DNA from: an uncultured Nitrospira sp.
Lineage (GTDB): Bacteria; Nitrospirota; Nitrospiria; Nitrospirales; Nitrospiraceae
DNA length: 64,000 nt
Assembly (NCBI GenBank): GCA_902500775.1
Contig: CABVRZ010000002.1
Span: 1 to 64,000, forward strand
Reading direction: 5' to 3'
In this document: positions 34,968 to 43,957 of the stretch, piece after piece
Layout of the letters: each line of letters opens with the position of its first letter
Numbering within the stretch: position 1 is the stretch's first letter
Translations under genes and position numbers: made by a program
Notes under the pieces: generated by a model
Told to the model about the DNA's origin: nothing
The model's database searches: none
The model's input: only the letters and a program-made list of their open reading frames with translations

Positions 34968-37900
34968 TTATGAACGGACGACGCCCCGGGCCTGCTTCTC
35001 AACACGTTCTTCGATCCATCGATACAACACCGGCAAGACGATCAACGTCAACAGGGTCGATGATATCAATCCACCGATCACAACGGTCGCCAGCGGACGT
35101 TGAATCTCGGAACCAGGTCCGGTCGCCAGCAACAGGGGCGTCAGTCCCAGAGCCGCTACCAATGCCGTCATCAAGATCGGACGAAGCCGAAGAACCATCC
35201 CGGTCACCACCGCCTCATCCAAAGGGAGACCCTGTTGTCGCAATTGATTGATATAGGCGATCTTCACGACGCCATTGAGCACCGCGACACCGAACAGCGC
35301 GATGAAACCGACAGAGGCCGGGACCGAAAGATAGAGCCCCCCGACCAGCAGGGCGACAAGTCCGCCGACCATCGCAAAGGGGATCGCCAGGAGAATCAGC
35401 GCCGCCTGCCGGATATTTCCGAATGTGAGAAATAAGAGCAGAAAAATCAGGCCAATGACCGCCGGGACCACAATCGCCAATCGAGCCATGGCCCGTTGCT
35501 GATTTTCGAATTGCCCTCCCCAGGTGACATAGTAGCCAGACGGCAATTGCACCTGACCGGCCACAACCCTCTGAGCCTCCTCCACGGCCCCGACCAGATC
35601 TCTCCCCACCACGTTCGCCTCGATGACTACTCGTCGGCTGGCCTGTTCACGGCTAATCTGCGCCGGACCTTCTACAATTTGGATATCAGCCAGTTCGCGC
35701 AAAGGGATCCGAGCGCCATCCTGTGTCGTCACCCAAAGGGCCTTGATTGACTCAATATTGTCTCGACGATCATCCGGAAACCGCACCGCGATCGGAAATC
35801 GTCGTTGGCCTTCGAAGACTTCTCCGGCACGGATACCCGCACCGACAGCTTCGATCACTTCCGTGATGTTGGCCACATTGATTCCATGACGCGCTACCTT
35901 GGATCGATCGACGTCGATTTTCAAGTAATACAACCCTGAAACTTGCTCGACTCGAAGATCTGAGATGCCCTTCACGTGCCGCAGCAGGCGAGCGATCTCC
36001 TCTGCCTTCACCCGTAAGATCTCCAGGTCGTCGCCGAACAGCTTGACTGCCACCTGAGAACGAACTCCAGACACCAATTCGTCCACACGCATCGCGATCG
36101 GCTGGGACAACCCGAATGCAATACCAGGCACCTGCCCCAATCGCTGACGTATCAGTTGTTCAATCTCGTGCTTACTACTCGCCTTCCATTCGGATTCCGG
36201 CTTGAGCAGGACATACATGTCGCTGAGCTCCATCCCCATCGGATCCGTCCCTAGTTCATTGGCGCCGGTGCGGGTCACCACTGAACGCACATCCGGAAGC
36301 TCCAACAACAGCCGCTCAACCTGCCCAGAGATCTTGAGTGACTCCGTGAGGCCGATGCTCGGCAATCGCACCAAATTGACCACGATCGATCCTTCGTCCA
36401 TGATCGGCACGAACTCTCGCCCGATCAAGGGAATAAGCGCGAAACCTCCGACCAATACCATCGCGGCTATCGTGACAATCAGGGGTGTCCGACAAACGGC
36501 CATCACTAACAGTTGCCGATACAGTCTCCGCCCTGTGGCCAAGGCTGGCCCTGCCTCCCCCACAGATCGAGGCCGCATGAGTAAGACCGCCAGTACCGGG
36601 ATGACCGTCATCGAGAGCACCAGTGAACTCAGAAGGACGATCACCACCGTCATGGCCAACGGGATAAACATCTTGCCTTCGATTCCTTGGAGCGTAAGCA
36701 AGGGAACGAATGTGAGGGCGATGATCAATTCACCGAACAGGCTCGGCCGCCTCACTTCCATCACGGCACGAAGAACCAGCGGAAGCCGTTCCGATATAGT
36801 GGTAAGTGAGATGTGCCCTTCGGAATGCTCGGTCAAATGCCGTTCAACATTCTCGACTTGCACGATGGCGGCATCGACGATCATCCCGAGGGAAATGGCC
36901 AATCCCCCCAGCGACATGAGATTCGCGGAGAGTCCAACCTGTTGCATGATCAAGAACGTAGTCAGCGTGGCGAGCGGTAAGGTCAGGGCGACGACCAGCG
37001 CCCCGCGAAGATTCCTCAGGAACAGATAGAGGACGAGAACCACAACAACGGCACCCTCCAGCAGAGCCCGTTCGACCGTTTCGAGCGCCCGGGTTACGAG
37101 TTCAAGACGGTCATAGAACGACGTGATGGTGACCCCGTCCGGCAACAACTGATTGATCGCGCCCACCTTCTCTTTCACTGCGGAAACAATCTGTCGACTG
37201 TTCCCCCCACGCAGCATGACAGCGATGCCTTCCATCACTTCACCAGTTCCGTCTCGCGTGACCCCTCCCAGCCGAACAGCCGATCCCTGACGAACCTCTG
37301 CCACATCTCGCAAGTAGATCGGAGTTCCCTGGCGGGCGGTCACAACAATCCGCTCTAAATCTTCAGCCGAACGTGCCAGCCCCTGACCATAGACCACCAA
37401 CTTATCGCCGCCTCGCTCGATGTAACTGCCGCCGGCATTTTGGTTGTTCTCGGTCACCGCTGCCTGAACCTGTCGCAATGTCAGACCCAGGCTGGTCAAG
37501 CGATTGGGATCCACGAGCACATGGTACTGCTTCGACAATCCACCCAACGTATCGACATCGGCCAGCCCTGGTACGGCCCGCAGCATCGGACGAATCACCC
37601 AATCATGAAGCGTCCGCAATTCCTGCAGATTCTGTGATGGTCCCTCCACAAGATACATAAAGACTTCGCTGAGTCCTGTACTCACAGGCCCGAGGACGGG
37701 TTCAGCACCCGGCGGTAACTGTGTCCGCACCTGAACCAGTCGTTCCAAAATCAGCTGCCGAGCGAAATAGATATCAACGGCATCATCGAAAACCACGGTG
37801 ACCACCGAAATGCCGAACCGAGAGACCGATCGCAATTCCGTTTTCCCTGGCAAATTGGTGAATTCGATCTCAAGCGGAAAGGTCACGAGGCGTTCGATTT

Positions 37901-38078
37901 CTGGGGGTGCGAGGGAAGGGGCGCGGGTAATCACCTGGACTTGGACCGGCGTGACATCAGGGAAGGCGTCAATCGGCACCGAGTGGAAGGCGACGACTCC
38001 GCCTATGCTTACACCAACTGCCACGAGCAGCACGATGACCCGCTGCTCTAGCGATGTGCGGATCAGCCGTTCGATCAC
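34968..38078 (-). CDS. heavy-metal RND efflux pump (CusA/CzcA family)
   Basis: A 1036-aa inner-membrane proton-driven pump. The N-terminal helix is followed by the porter loop (PIDAFPDVTPVQVQV). The TM4 signature GGLAISLGMIVDAAIVQVEN carries the charged proton-relay residues (Asp, Glu) in the CusA-like (Cu/Ag) spacing rather than the CzcA Asp-x5-Asp pattern. A second porter half holds SDMYVLLKPESEW and IAFGLSQPIAMRVDELVSGVR, a metal-RND hallmark. It overlaps the fusion protein by 4 bp. No outer-membrane CusC/CzcC factor is present, so it must borrow one. The metal is inferred as Cu/Ag. Confidence 0.9.
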   Translation of the reverse strand: MIERLIRTSLEQRVIVLLVAVGVSIGGVVAFHSVPIDAFPDVTPVQVQVITRAPSLAPPEIERLVTFPLEIEFTNLPGKTELRSVSRFGISVVTVVFDDAVDIYFARQLILERLVQVRTQLPPGAEPVLGPVSTGLSEVFMYLVEGPSQNLQELRTLHDWVIRPMLRAVPGLADVDTLGGLSKQYHVLVDPNRLTSLGLTLRQVQAAVTENNQNAGGSYIERGGDKLVVYGQGLARSAEDLERIVVTARQGTPIYLRDVAEVRQGSAVRLGGVTRDGTGEVMEGIAVMLRGGNSRQIVSAVKEKVGAINQLLPDGVTITSFYDRLELVTRALETVERALLEGAVVVVLVLYLFLRNLRGALVVALTLPLATLTTFLIMQQVGLSANLMSLGGLAISLGMIVDAAIVQVENVERHLTEHSEGHISLTTISERLPLVLRAVMEVRRPSLFGELIIALTFVPLLTLQGIEGKMFIPLAMTVVIVLLSSLVLSMTVIPVLAVLLMRPRSVGEAGPALATGRRLYRQLLVMAVCRTPLIVTIAAMVLVGGFALIPLIGREFVPIMDEGSIVVNLVRLPSIGLTESLKISGQVERLLLELPDVRSVVTRTGANELGTDPMGMELSDMYVLLKPESEWKASSKHEIEQLIRQRLGQVPGIAFGLSQPIAMRVDELVSGVRSQVAVKLFGDDLEILRVKAEEIARLLRHVKGISDLRVEQVSGLYYLKIDVDRSKVARHGINVANITEVIEAVGAGIRAGEVFEGQRRFPIAVRFPDDRRDNIESIKALWVTTQDGARIPLRELADIQIVEGPAQISREQASRRVVIEANVVGRDLVGAVEEAQRVVAGQVQLPSGYYVTWGGQFENQQRAMARLAIVVPAVIGLIFLLLFLTFGNIRQAALILLAIPFAMVGGLVALLVGGLYLSVPASVGFIALFGVAVLNGVVKIAYINQLRQQGLPLDEAVVTGMVLRLRPILMTALVAALGLTPLLLATGPGSEIQRPLATVVIGGLISSTLLTLIVLPVLYRWIEERVEKQARGVVRS

Positions 38079-39295
38079 AGCGGGCCTCCCAGCGACATCT
38101 GGCCTCGAAGCGCTTCTGACTTCAGCGCGTAACTGCCTTCCGTCACGATCTCCTCACCTTCCCTCACTCCGGTCTTGATCTCGACGTATTCATTCGACGC
38201 CTCTCCGGTTTTCACTTCGAGCCATTCAAACCGGCGCGGGCCTCGTGTGACGAAGACCATGGTGCGGTTGCCGACCTGCTGTAACGCGGCACGCGGGATG
38301 GCCAAGACCGATTGTTCCTGCGCGCGCACCGTCACTTCAGCGAACATTTCTGGACGCAACCGCCGGTCCTGGTTAGAAATCTGTAAACGTGCCGTAACCG
38401 TCCTGGTGGCCGGATCGATCATGGCACCGATATAGGTAATGGTGCCTTGGAATACCGTCTCCGGATAGGCCGCGACTCGAACCTCCACCGCTAGACCGGT
38501 GTTTAGTAACCCGATCTGCTGTTCTGGAAAATCCGCCCTGACCCACACTGTAGAAAGATCCGCTACCGTGAAGAGCGTCTTGCTCGAATCAACCACCTCG
38601 CCGACCGTCGCATTCCGCTCGATGATTTCACCAGAGAAGGGAGCCCGCAGAAACACCTGGGCCACCTCGGCATGGGGCAACTGTTCGGCAGACAGCCGCT
38701 CAATTTCTCGTTCCGCCATCCCGAGCAAATGGAGTTTCTCCTCCGCTTCGTACAGCTCAGCCCCGGCGTTTTCATACTCGGCCTCCCGCCGCTGATATTC
38801 GCTGATCCCGATCGCACCTTCGGTCGAGAGCGCCTTGGCCCGTTCAAAAGCTTTTTCCGCCACCCGCATTGCCGTCCGCCGCTTGCGATATTCCAGCTGA
38901 GCTTCACCAAACGCTGGACTATCGAGCAGCAACAGCCGCGCCCCGGATTGGACCCGATCTCCAAGATTGGCATAGACAGCCACGATACGCCCAGGCACTC
39001 GTGGACCCAGATGGGCCAACCGATTCTCATTGGGCAAAATCTTTCCCCCTTGCGCTTTCAGCGAGAGCCGGATGGGATGGAATCCCACTCGCTCCGTATG
39101 CAGCTGGGCCTGCATGGGATTCCCTTCTGGCAACTCAATCATACCGGTCGGAATCGCCGGCTGTGTCGCTTGCGGAGGCCGTTTCTGGGTTTCATCCGAA
39201 GAGGGCTGACAGGACACAGAAAAGAGACACACGGCAAGAGATACGGCAAGCCGTAGTGCAGATCCTGGCGCGAGAGACTTCCAGGCATAGATCAT
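38075..39295 (-). CDS. RND periplasmic adaptor (CusB/CzcB family)
   Basis: A 406-aa membrane-fusion protein with signal peptide and possible lipobox (SVSC). Barrel-sandwich halves flank a helical hairpin (EYRKRRTAMRVAEKAFERAKALSTEGAIGISEYQRREAEYENAGAEL spans residues about 130-175). Then LRAPFSGEIIERNATVGEVVD (lipoyl half) and FPEQQIGLLNTGLAVEVRVAAYPE (beta-barrel) are typical. ATG 39295 is 7 bases after AGGAG. It links the RND pump to the outer membrane. Second gene of the operon headed by a His-rich protein. Confidence 0.9.
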   Translation of the reverse strand: MIYAWKSLAPGSALRLAVSLAVCLFSVSCQPSSDETQKRPPQATQPAIPTGMIELPEGNPMQAQLHTERVGFHPIRLSLKAQGGKILPNENRLAHLGPRVPGRIVAVYANLGDRVQSGARLLLLDSPAFGEAQLEYRKRRTAMRVAEKAFERAKALSTEGAIGISEYQRREAEYENAGAELYEAEEKLHLLGMAEREIERLSAEQLPHAEVAQVFLRAPFSGEIIERNATVGEVVDSSKTLFTVADLSTVWVRADFPEQQIGLLNTGLAVEVRVAAYPETVFQGTITYIGAMIDPATRTVTARLQISNQDRRLRPEMFAEVTVRAQEQSVLAIPRAALQQVGNRTMVFVTRGPRRFEWLEVKTGEASNEYVEIKTGVREGEEIVTEGSYALKSEALRGQMSLGGPL

Positions 39296-39375
39296 GACCA
39301 TTCTCCTATCGCCTGTGACCTGTCGTCCAAGGCGCGCGTTGACGCTAGTTGAGAGAGTCCTAACGGAGACGAAAT

Positions 39376-39837
39376 TTATGCGGGAAGAGTCGGCGGACCA
39401 CGGAAGGGAAGATCATGAATCAACCGTCGAGAAGACAACCGCGCGATGGCCTGCGGCTCTTGCAAAACGCTCGGCTCAAGATTCAGTGCCACAGCAGACA
39501 CGAGAGCCTGAGCTTGGATCACGAAGGGATTGAACGACTTGCGATCGGAATCCGTCAGCAGTGAGAACCCAATCTCGATATGCCGATGCCCCACACCACC
39601 CACGATGGTACTGGCGTTCTGTGAATCGGTGACAACCGGCGGATAGTTCTCCACCTCGCAGTCGAGATCCGGCGACATGACCGTATGAACAGTCCCGCCA
39701 TGGAGATGGCCTGCTCGTCCATGAAGATGGTCCGCGTCAGGATGTACATGGAATAAGGGAACGGCCAGCATCCATAGAGAAGCCCACGCCAAAACAGCTA
39801 TTCGAAGACCGTTGAGTGCCGGACCCTTCGCTTTCAT
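39376..39837 (-). CDS. His-rich secreted protein with C-terminal RGPP motif, heading the RND operon
   Basis: 153 aa: N-terminal hydrophobic helix (about 11-28), then a dense His cluster FHVHPDADHLHGRAGHLHGG (residues 29-48) and HRHIE (about 84). The tail ends RGPPTLPA with RGPP at 146-149. No CxWxC is present, but the His cluster plus R[AG]PP end matches four smaller proteins at 54-63 kb. It lies 80 bp before the CusB-type gene and probably binds Cu/Ag for the pump. No firm family; it is loosely like DUF2946-type proteins from memory. Confidence 0.65.
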   Translation of the reverse strand: MKAKGPALNGLRIAVLAWASLWMLAVPLFHVHPDADHLHGRAGHLHGGTVHTVMSPDLDCEVENYPPVVTDSQNASTIVGGVGHRHIEIGFSLLTDSDRKSFNPFVIQAQALVSAVALNLEPSVLQEPQAIARLSSRRLIHDLPFRGPPTLPA

Positions 39838-39943
39838 CCTGATTTAAGGCTAGCACAATTACCCATGGTCAGCAATTGAGGAACTTTTGCTTGTCCCTCA
39901 GATTCGAGGTAATGTCTGCCGCGACGCTTTCGTGAGAACCCGT

Positions 39944-41155
39944 ATGACTCCTTCTCTGCCCCCAGAGCGAACCAACCAACAGCTCCCAACCGGAATCTGG
40001 GTCCTCGGATTCGTCAGCCTTTTGATGGATGTCTCATCGGAGATGATCCATGGCCTCCTTCCCCTCTTCATGGTTACGACCCTTGGGACCAGTGTCACCG
40101 CTGTGGGAGTTATTGAAGGTCTGGCCGAGTCTCTTGCACTCGTTGTCAAAGTTTTTTCCGGCACCCTCAGCGACTACCTGGGGAAAAGAAAACCGCTTGC
40201 GATCTTGGGCTATACCCTGGGAGCGGCGACAAAACCGTTGTTTGCCTTGGCCTCCAGTCTCGATGTCGTCCTGACAGCCCGGCTTCTGGACCGGATCGGT
40301 AAGGGTGTCCGTGGCGCGCCACGAGACGCGTTGGTCGCCGATATTGCTCCGCTTCATCTTCGCGGTGCGGCCTTCGGCCTGCGACAGGCGCTGGACACGG
40401 TCGGAGCCTTCCTTGGCCCGCTACTAGCCGTCGGTTTGATGTTGCTCTGGGCAAATGATTTCCGCGCTGTCTTTTGGGTCGCCGTCATTCCTGGCGTCAT
40501 CGCAGTGGCCCTCTTGCTGTTCGGAGTGCAGGAGCCGGTAGCTCAACAGAGTCACCGCAGTGTCAACCCGATCCGACGGGAGAACCTTTCCCGCTTAGAA
40601 CCGGCCTATTGGTGGGTGGTCGGCATCGGATCGGTTTTTATGTTGGCGCGATTCAGTGAGGCCTTTCTGGTGCTTCGCGCCCAGCAAGGAGGTGTTCCCC
40701 TTGCATTGACTCCGCTCATTATGGTGGCAATGAATGTCGTCTATGCCGGCTCGGCCTACCCATTTGGCATGCTCTCTGACCGTATAGGCCACACAAGATT
40801 GCTCGTGCTTGGACTGATCGTCTTGATCGGAGCCGATCTTGTGTTGGCTATGCACGATCATTGGGGTGCCGCACTGTTGGGGGTGTGCTTGTGGGGCCTG
40901 CACATGGGCATCACCCAAGGCCTGCTCGCCAGGATGGTCGCAGACACGGCCCCCTCCGATCTGCGGGGAACGGCCTATGGTTTGTTCAACCTCGCGAGTG
41001 GGATCTCTATGCTGGTGGCCAGTGTTGTCGCAGGTCTTCTGTGGGATCGATCAGGTGCGTCAGCCACCTTCTATGCCGGTGCGGTATTCTGCGCACTTAC
41101 ACTTGTGGGCGTGGCCGTGCGTCCAGCAACGCCTCCAACATTCAGCAGTCGCTGA
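39944..41155 (+). CDS. major facilitator superfamily transporter
   Basis: A 403-aa protein with 12 membrane helices. The MFS loop 2-3 motif is GTLSDYLGKRKPLAILGY and its second-half equivalent is PFGMLSDRIGHTRLLVLG. LLDRIGKGVRGAPRDALVADI and GLRQALDTVGAFLGPLLAV resemble a subgroup I associate with metal and resistance loci. ATG 39944 gives a short polar N-terminus; earlier TTG/GTG starts exist. Divergent from the RND operon. Substrate unknown. Confidence 0.88.
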   Translation: MTPSLPPERTNQQLPTGIWVLGFVSLLMDVSSEMIHGLLPLFMVTTLGTSVTAVGVIEGLAESLALVVKVFSGTLSDYLGKRKPLAILGYTLGAATKPLFALASSLDVVLTARLLDRIGKGVRGAPRDALVADIAPLHLRGAAFGLRQALDTVGAFLGPLLAVGLMLLWANDFRAVFWVAVIPGVIAVALLLFGVQEPVAQQSHRSVNPIRRENLSRLEPAYWWVVGIGSVFMLARFSEAFLVLRAQQGGVPLALTPLIMVAMNVVYAGSAYPFGMLSDRIGHTRLLVLGLIVLIGADLVLAMHDHWGAALLGVCLWGLHMGITQGLLARMVADTAPSDLRGTAYGLFNLASGISMLVASVVAGLLWDRSGASATFYAGAVFCALTLVGVAVRPATPPTFSSR

Positions 41156-41237
41156 CCGTCGTTGTTTAGTTGAGAGAAGGATGCTTGCCACTTTTTCAGG
41201 ACCCCACAATCATCCGCAATCATGCATGATGGTTCTT

Positions 41238-41255
41238 CCGCACATGCCTGTGCGG
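41238..41255. terminator. short hairpin between converging genes
   Basis: CCGCACA pairs with TGTGCGG around TGCC, midway between the converging MFS gene and the AhpD-like gene. No T-run follows; it may be a weak bidirectional terminator. Confidence 0.35.
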
Positions 41256-41360
41256 CGTACGCCACTGCCCAAAGCCATCACCGATTCTACGAAGGTAATT
41301 CATGGACCGGTTCATGATCGACTCTCCGATCACGGTCCATACTTGGATGCCGAGCGAAGA

Positions 41361-41729
41361 TCAATGCGAACAACAGGAAGCGACAGGATCAGCCGACGTG
41401 GCTGAGCGGCAGTCCTTGTACGCACTCCAGGCCTTCAGGGCCCATTCCTCACCGGGACAACCTTGCATCGTCATGGCCACTTCGAGGAACTCCACCAATT
41501 CTTCCTGGGTGATTCCCCTGTCGTAGGCCATCTGCACGTACGCTCGGATACAGGGCTCACAACGAATCGCGATGGAGATCGCCATGGCGGTGAGCAGTTT
41601 GTACTTCGCAGCCACGGCCCCATCGCAATAAGCCTCTTGCCGCATACGCATCAGTCCGCCGGTCACTTTCGGACTTACCTTTCTCAGTTCGACAAATAGC
41701 TCGCTCTCAACCTTCGTGACCTGATTCAT
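41361..41729 (-). CDS. AhpD-like carboxymuconolactone decarboxylase family protein
   Basis: A 122-aa helical protein with the redox/proton-relay motif CEPCIRAYVQMAYDRGIT (CxxC), as in AhpD. YKLLTAMAISIAIRCEPC and EELVEFLEVAMTMQGCPG are family-typical. AAGGAGG lies upstream of ATG 41729. It ends a mer-type run (MerR-MerT-MerP) 43 bp after merP. The C-terminus adds a Cys pair and His (SCCSH), which could bind thiophilic metals. It may serve thiol redox during Hg stress, though that is inferred. Confidence 0.85.
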   Translation of the reverse strand: MNQVTKVESELFVELRKVSPKVTGGLMRMRQEAYCDGAVAAKYKLLTAMAISIAIRCEPCIRAYVQMAYDRGITQEELVEFLEVAMTMQGCPGEEWALKAWSAYKDCRSATSADPVASCCSH

Positions 41730-41772
41730 GATACAGGTATCCTCCTTTTTTTCATCCCTACTGCGCTCCCCC

Positions 41773-42129
41773 TCACCTCTTGTCCCGCACACGTGCCTTG
41801 TAGGCCGACAGTGGATTGCTTGCCGCTTCGATGGCCTTGACCAACTGGTCTATACCCGCTTGCGCCGGATCGAAGGTCACCCGTGCACGGGCATCCGTGT
41901 AATCGGAGAAGACGACCCATTTCTTCCCCACCGTCATCTCGACTGAACTGACACCGGGCACCTTAGTCAGGGAGGCTCTTACATCCTTCACGCAAGCCCC
42001 ACAGGTCATACCGTCTATGCCTAAGGTCACCGTCTGGATTCCCTGAGGTTCACCAGCAAGAGTAGAGAGCGCAATCATCCCCAGCATCATCATGCTGAGA
42101 TAGAAATTTCGTCCGACCAATCGCCACAT
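41773..42129 (-). CDS. merP: MerP-like periplasmic metal-binding protein (HMA domain)
   Basis: 118 aa: signal peptide (MMMLGMIALSTLAG) then one HMA ferredoxin-like domain with the metal site GMTCGAC and the expected VRASLTKVPGVSSVEMTVG and ARVTFDPAQAG elements. It captures Hg(II) (or Cu) and passes it to MerT. AGGAGGTGA precedes the ATG. The tail is longer and more basic than plasmid MerP (KARVRDKR). 25 bp after merT. Confidence 0.85.
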   Translation of the reverse strand: MWRLVGRNFYLSMMMLGMIALSTLAGEPQGIQTVTLGIDGMTCGACVKDVRASLTKVPGVSSVEMTVGKKWVVFSDYTDARARVTFDPAQAGIDQLVKAIEAASNPLSAYKARVRDKR

Positions 42130-42154
42130 GATTGATCACCTCCTCTTGCATGAT

Positions 42155-42559
42155 TTACAAAACCAACCAATACGGTGCTAAGACCAATATCAACGCCATC
42201 GCGGCCAGAAGCCAGACCAAGGAATGATTCGGCCCATTCACTGATCGAGGCGCACATCCCTCTGCTGACCCACAAGACAAGGACGGTTTCCGGTATGCCA
42301 TGTAGAAGGTCATGCCAAGTAAGAGCAGCGTCAGCCCGATGAAGAGGGGTCGGTAGGGCAGCAGTCCCTTCAGAATCCAGGCTGTGCTTGCTAACGCACT
42401 GGTGGCGCCGACGCCAACACCGAGCGCCGCAAACACCACTGGCCCGATGCAACACACGGAAGCCAGCAATGCCGTGCTCACTGCCCCAACCGAGATCATT
42501 GTCGCTGAATGTGTCGGCGGTCTTGCATTGGGATGCGTTTCTTCGCAAGGATGTGCCAC
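42155..42559 (-). CDS. merT: MerT-like mercuric transport protein
   Basis: 134 aa with three membrane helices. Helix 1 carries the cytosol-facing Cys pair in ASVCCIGPVVFAALGVG. A second Cys pair appears in SCGSAEGCAP between helices, as in MerT. The GTG start at 42559 follows AAGGACC. It moves Hg(II) from MerP into the cell, usually to MerA. No mercuric reductase is in this window, which is unusual. Confidence 0.85.
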   Translation of the reverse strand: MAHPCEETHPNARPPTHSATMISVGAVSTALLASVCCIGPVVFAALGVGVGATSALASTAWILKGLLPYRPLFIGLTLLLLGMTFYMAYRKPSLSCGSAEGCAPRSVNGPNHSLVWLLAAMALILVLAPYWLVL

Positions 42560-42597
42560 AATCAGGTCCTTTGCCTGCCTTCAAGCAGCACCATTCT

Positions 42598-42999
42598 TTA
42601 TTTTTCCAAACTCTTGAGAATCGAGCAACGATCGGTTGTCTGCCCGGCTCTGCAGGTGCGGATCAAGCGACGCAGCGTTGTCGCCAGCGCTTTCAAGTCC
42701 CGCACTTTGACCTCAACTTGCTCCAGTTTGACTTCCGCCCTCCGCTGGACGGCCCCGCAGCGGCTCTTAGAGCTGACTCGCAGATTAAGGAGTTCTTCTA
42801 TCTCGTGCAGCGTAAATTCCAGAGCTTGCGCATTTTTGATGAAGCGCAGCAATTGAAGCGCCTCATGATCGTAGACCCGGTATCCGGACAGTTTGCGGCC
42901 TGCTGGCTGGAGCAAGTTGCGCCGCTCATAGTAGCGGATCGTCTGCACGTTCACGCCGGCGCCTTTGGCCAGTTGTCCGATCGTCAGTACCGAGGCCAT
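42598..42999 (-). CDS. merR: mercury-responsive regulator MerR
   Basis: A 133-aa MerR-family activator. A winged-helix N-terminus (LTIGQLAKGAGVNVQTIRYYERRNLL) is followed by a dimerisation helix. Its three Hg ligands are in canonical places: Cys in SRCGAV and the pair TCRAGQTTDRCSI (nine residues apart, like Cys117/Cys126). merR is co-directional with merT and merP, under its own operator. This order (R-T-P on one strand) differs from the divergent Tn501 layout. Confidence 0.92.
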   Translation of the reverse strand: MASVLTIGQLAKGAGVNVQTIRYYERRNLLQPAGRKLSGYRVYDHEALQLLRFIKNAQALEFTLHEIEELLNLRVSSKSRCGAVQRRAEVKLEQVEVKVRDLKALATTLRRLIRTCRAGQTTDRCSILKSLEK

Positions 43000-43018
43000 A
43001 GCACAACCCTCTTATCGA

Positions 43019-43050
43019 ACGGTACACTCTGTACCATGGTATAGAGTCAA
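43019..43050 (-). promoter_or_regulatory. MerR-type promoter/operator upstream of merR
   Basis: On minus: -35 TTGACT (43045-43050), then the near-perfect dyad CTCTATACC-AT-GGTACAGAG (43027-43046), then a -10-like TACCGT (43019-43024). The 19-20 bp spacer filled by a dyad is the hallmark of MerR-activated promoters. Transcription would start just upstream of merR ATG at 42999. Confidence 0.75.
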
Positions 43051-43069
43051 GGGGGCAATATTTATTGGG

Positions 43070-43954
43070 CTAGAACCACATCCTCACACCAATTAGGAAT
43101 CGAATCTGGCTCGGGTCTCCACCTTGCTGACGTACCAGTCTGGCCGTCTCCCCAAAACTGCGCTCGAAGGAAATACCGATATATGGAGCAAGCTCTCGAC
43201 GGATCTCGTAGCGGAGGCGACCGCCGAATTCTAGGTTGTTCAGGCCCGAGCCGGTCGTAAACTCTTCCACACGTTGAATCGCCAGGTTTGTCTGAAAGCG
43301 ACCTTGGAAGATCAGTCGTTGTGTGAGCAAGAAATCTTTCGTATAGGACAGGCGAGCCGAGACTGCGCCATTCTGGCCGATAAACAAGGCCGACTCGAAC
43401 TCGTAATTGTACGGCACGATACCTTGAAGGCCAATGACTCCCAAGCCGCGCGTAACATTACTCCCGCGAAACGATTGCGTTTCCATTCGGCCGCCGACCT
43501 GAATGTCGTAATACTTCCAGAGAAACCGGCCATAGAGCAGTTGGAAGTCGACATCGTAATCCGCTTTGAATGCGGTATCCTGCTGCCCTTCACTCTTGAA
43601 CCAGAGCCGGTTGTAATCTCCGCCGTACCACCCCTCGACATCCCAACGGTAGTCACCCTTACCTCCGGCTCCGCCTGAACCGGGGCGGTACTCCAGCACA
43701 TCAACCAAGGTGAACAGCCGTCGTTCCTCATCATGAACGGGAGGGGACCACTGTTGTTTCGCAGTATCAGCCTCCCGCACTCGACTGTCCTGCCGAAGCG
43801 GCCCGATTCGATCGATAGATTCTGAACCTGCCCCCACATGCGCATGCTCGGATTCGGCCCATGCACCCGGGATGGCAAGCCCAACATGCAGCACCCAGAC
43901 CGCAAGCACCGCACAGCAGCTCCAATGGGCTCCATTCACCGACGCATCTCTCAC
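43070..43954 (-). CDS. copB: copper resistance outer-membrane protein CopB/PcoB
   Basis: 294 aa, exported. After a His/Glu-rich N-terminal stretch the CopB barrel follows: DYRWDVEGWYGGDYNRLWFKSEG, VDFQLLYGRFLWKYYDIQVGGR, GLQGIVPYNYEFESALFIGQNG, LTQRLIFQGRFQTNLAIQ, LRYEIRRELAPYIGISFERSFGETA and a terminal WF. These blocks are characteristic. The start is GTG 43954, 3 bp after the multicopper oxidase. It sequesters copper at the outer membrane. Confidence 0.93.
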   Translation of the reverse strand: MRDASVNGAHWSCCAVLAVWVLHVGLAIPGAWAESEHAHVGAGSESIDRIGPLRQDSRVREADTAKQQWSPPVHDEERRLFTLVDVLEYRPGSGGAGGKGDYRWDVEGWYGGDYNRLWFKSEGQQDTAFKADYDVDFQLLYGRFLWKYYDIQVGGRMETQSFRGSNVTRGLGVIGLQGIVPYNYEFESALFIGQNGAVSARLSYTKDFLLTQRLIFQGRFQTNLAIQRVEEFTTGSGLNNLEFGGRLRYEIRRELAPYIGISFERSFGETARLVRQQGGDPSQIRFLIGVRMWF

Positions 43955-43957
43955 GTG

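Noticed and set aside
36202-37029. 275-codon plus-strand frame
   Set aside because: Antisense to the RND pump, Ser/Thr/Arg-rich as mirrored codons produce; no ribosome site or motif.
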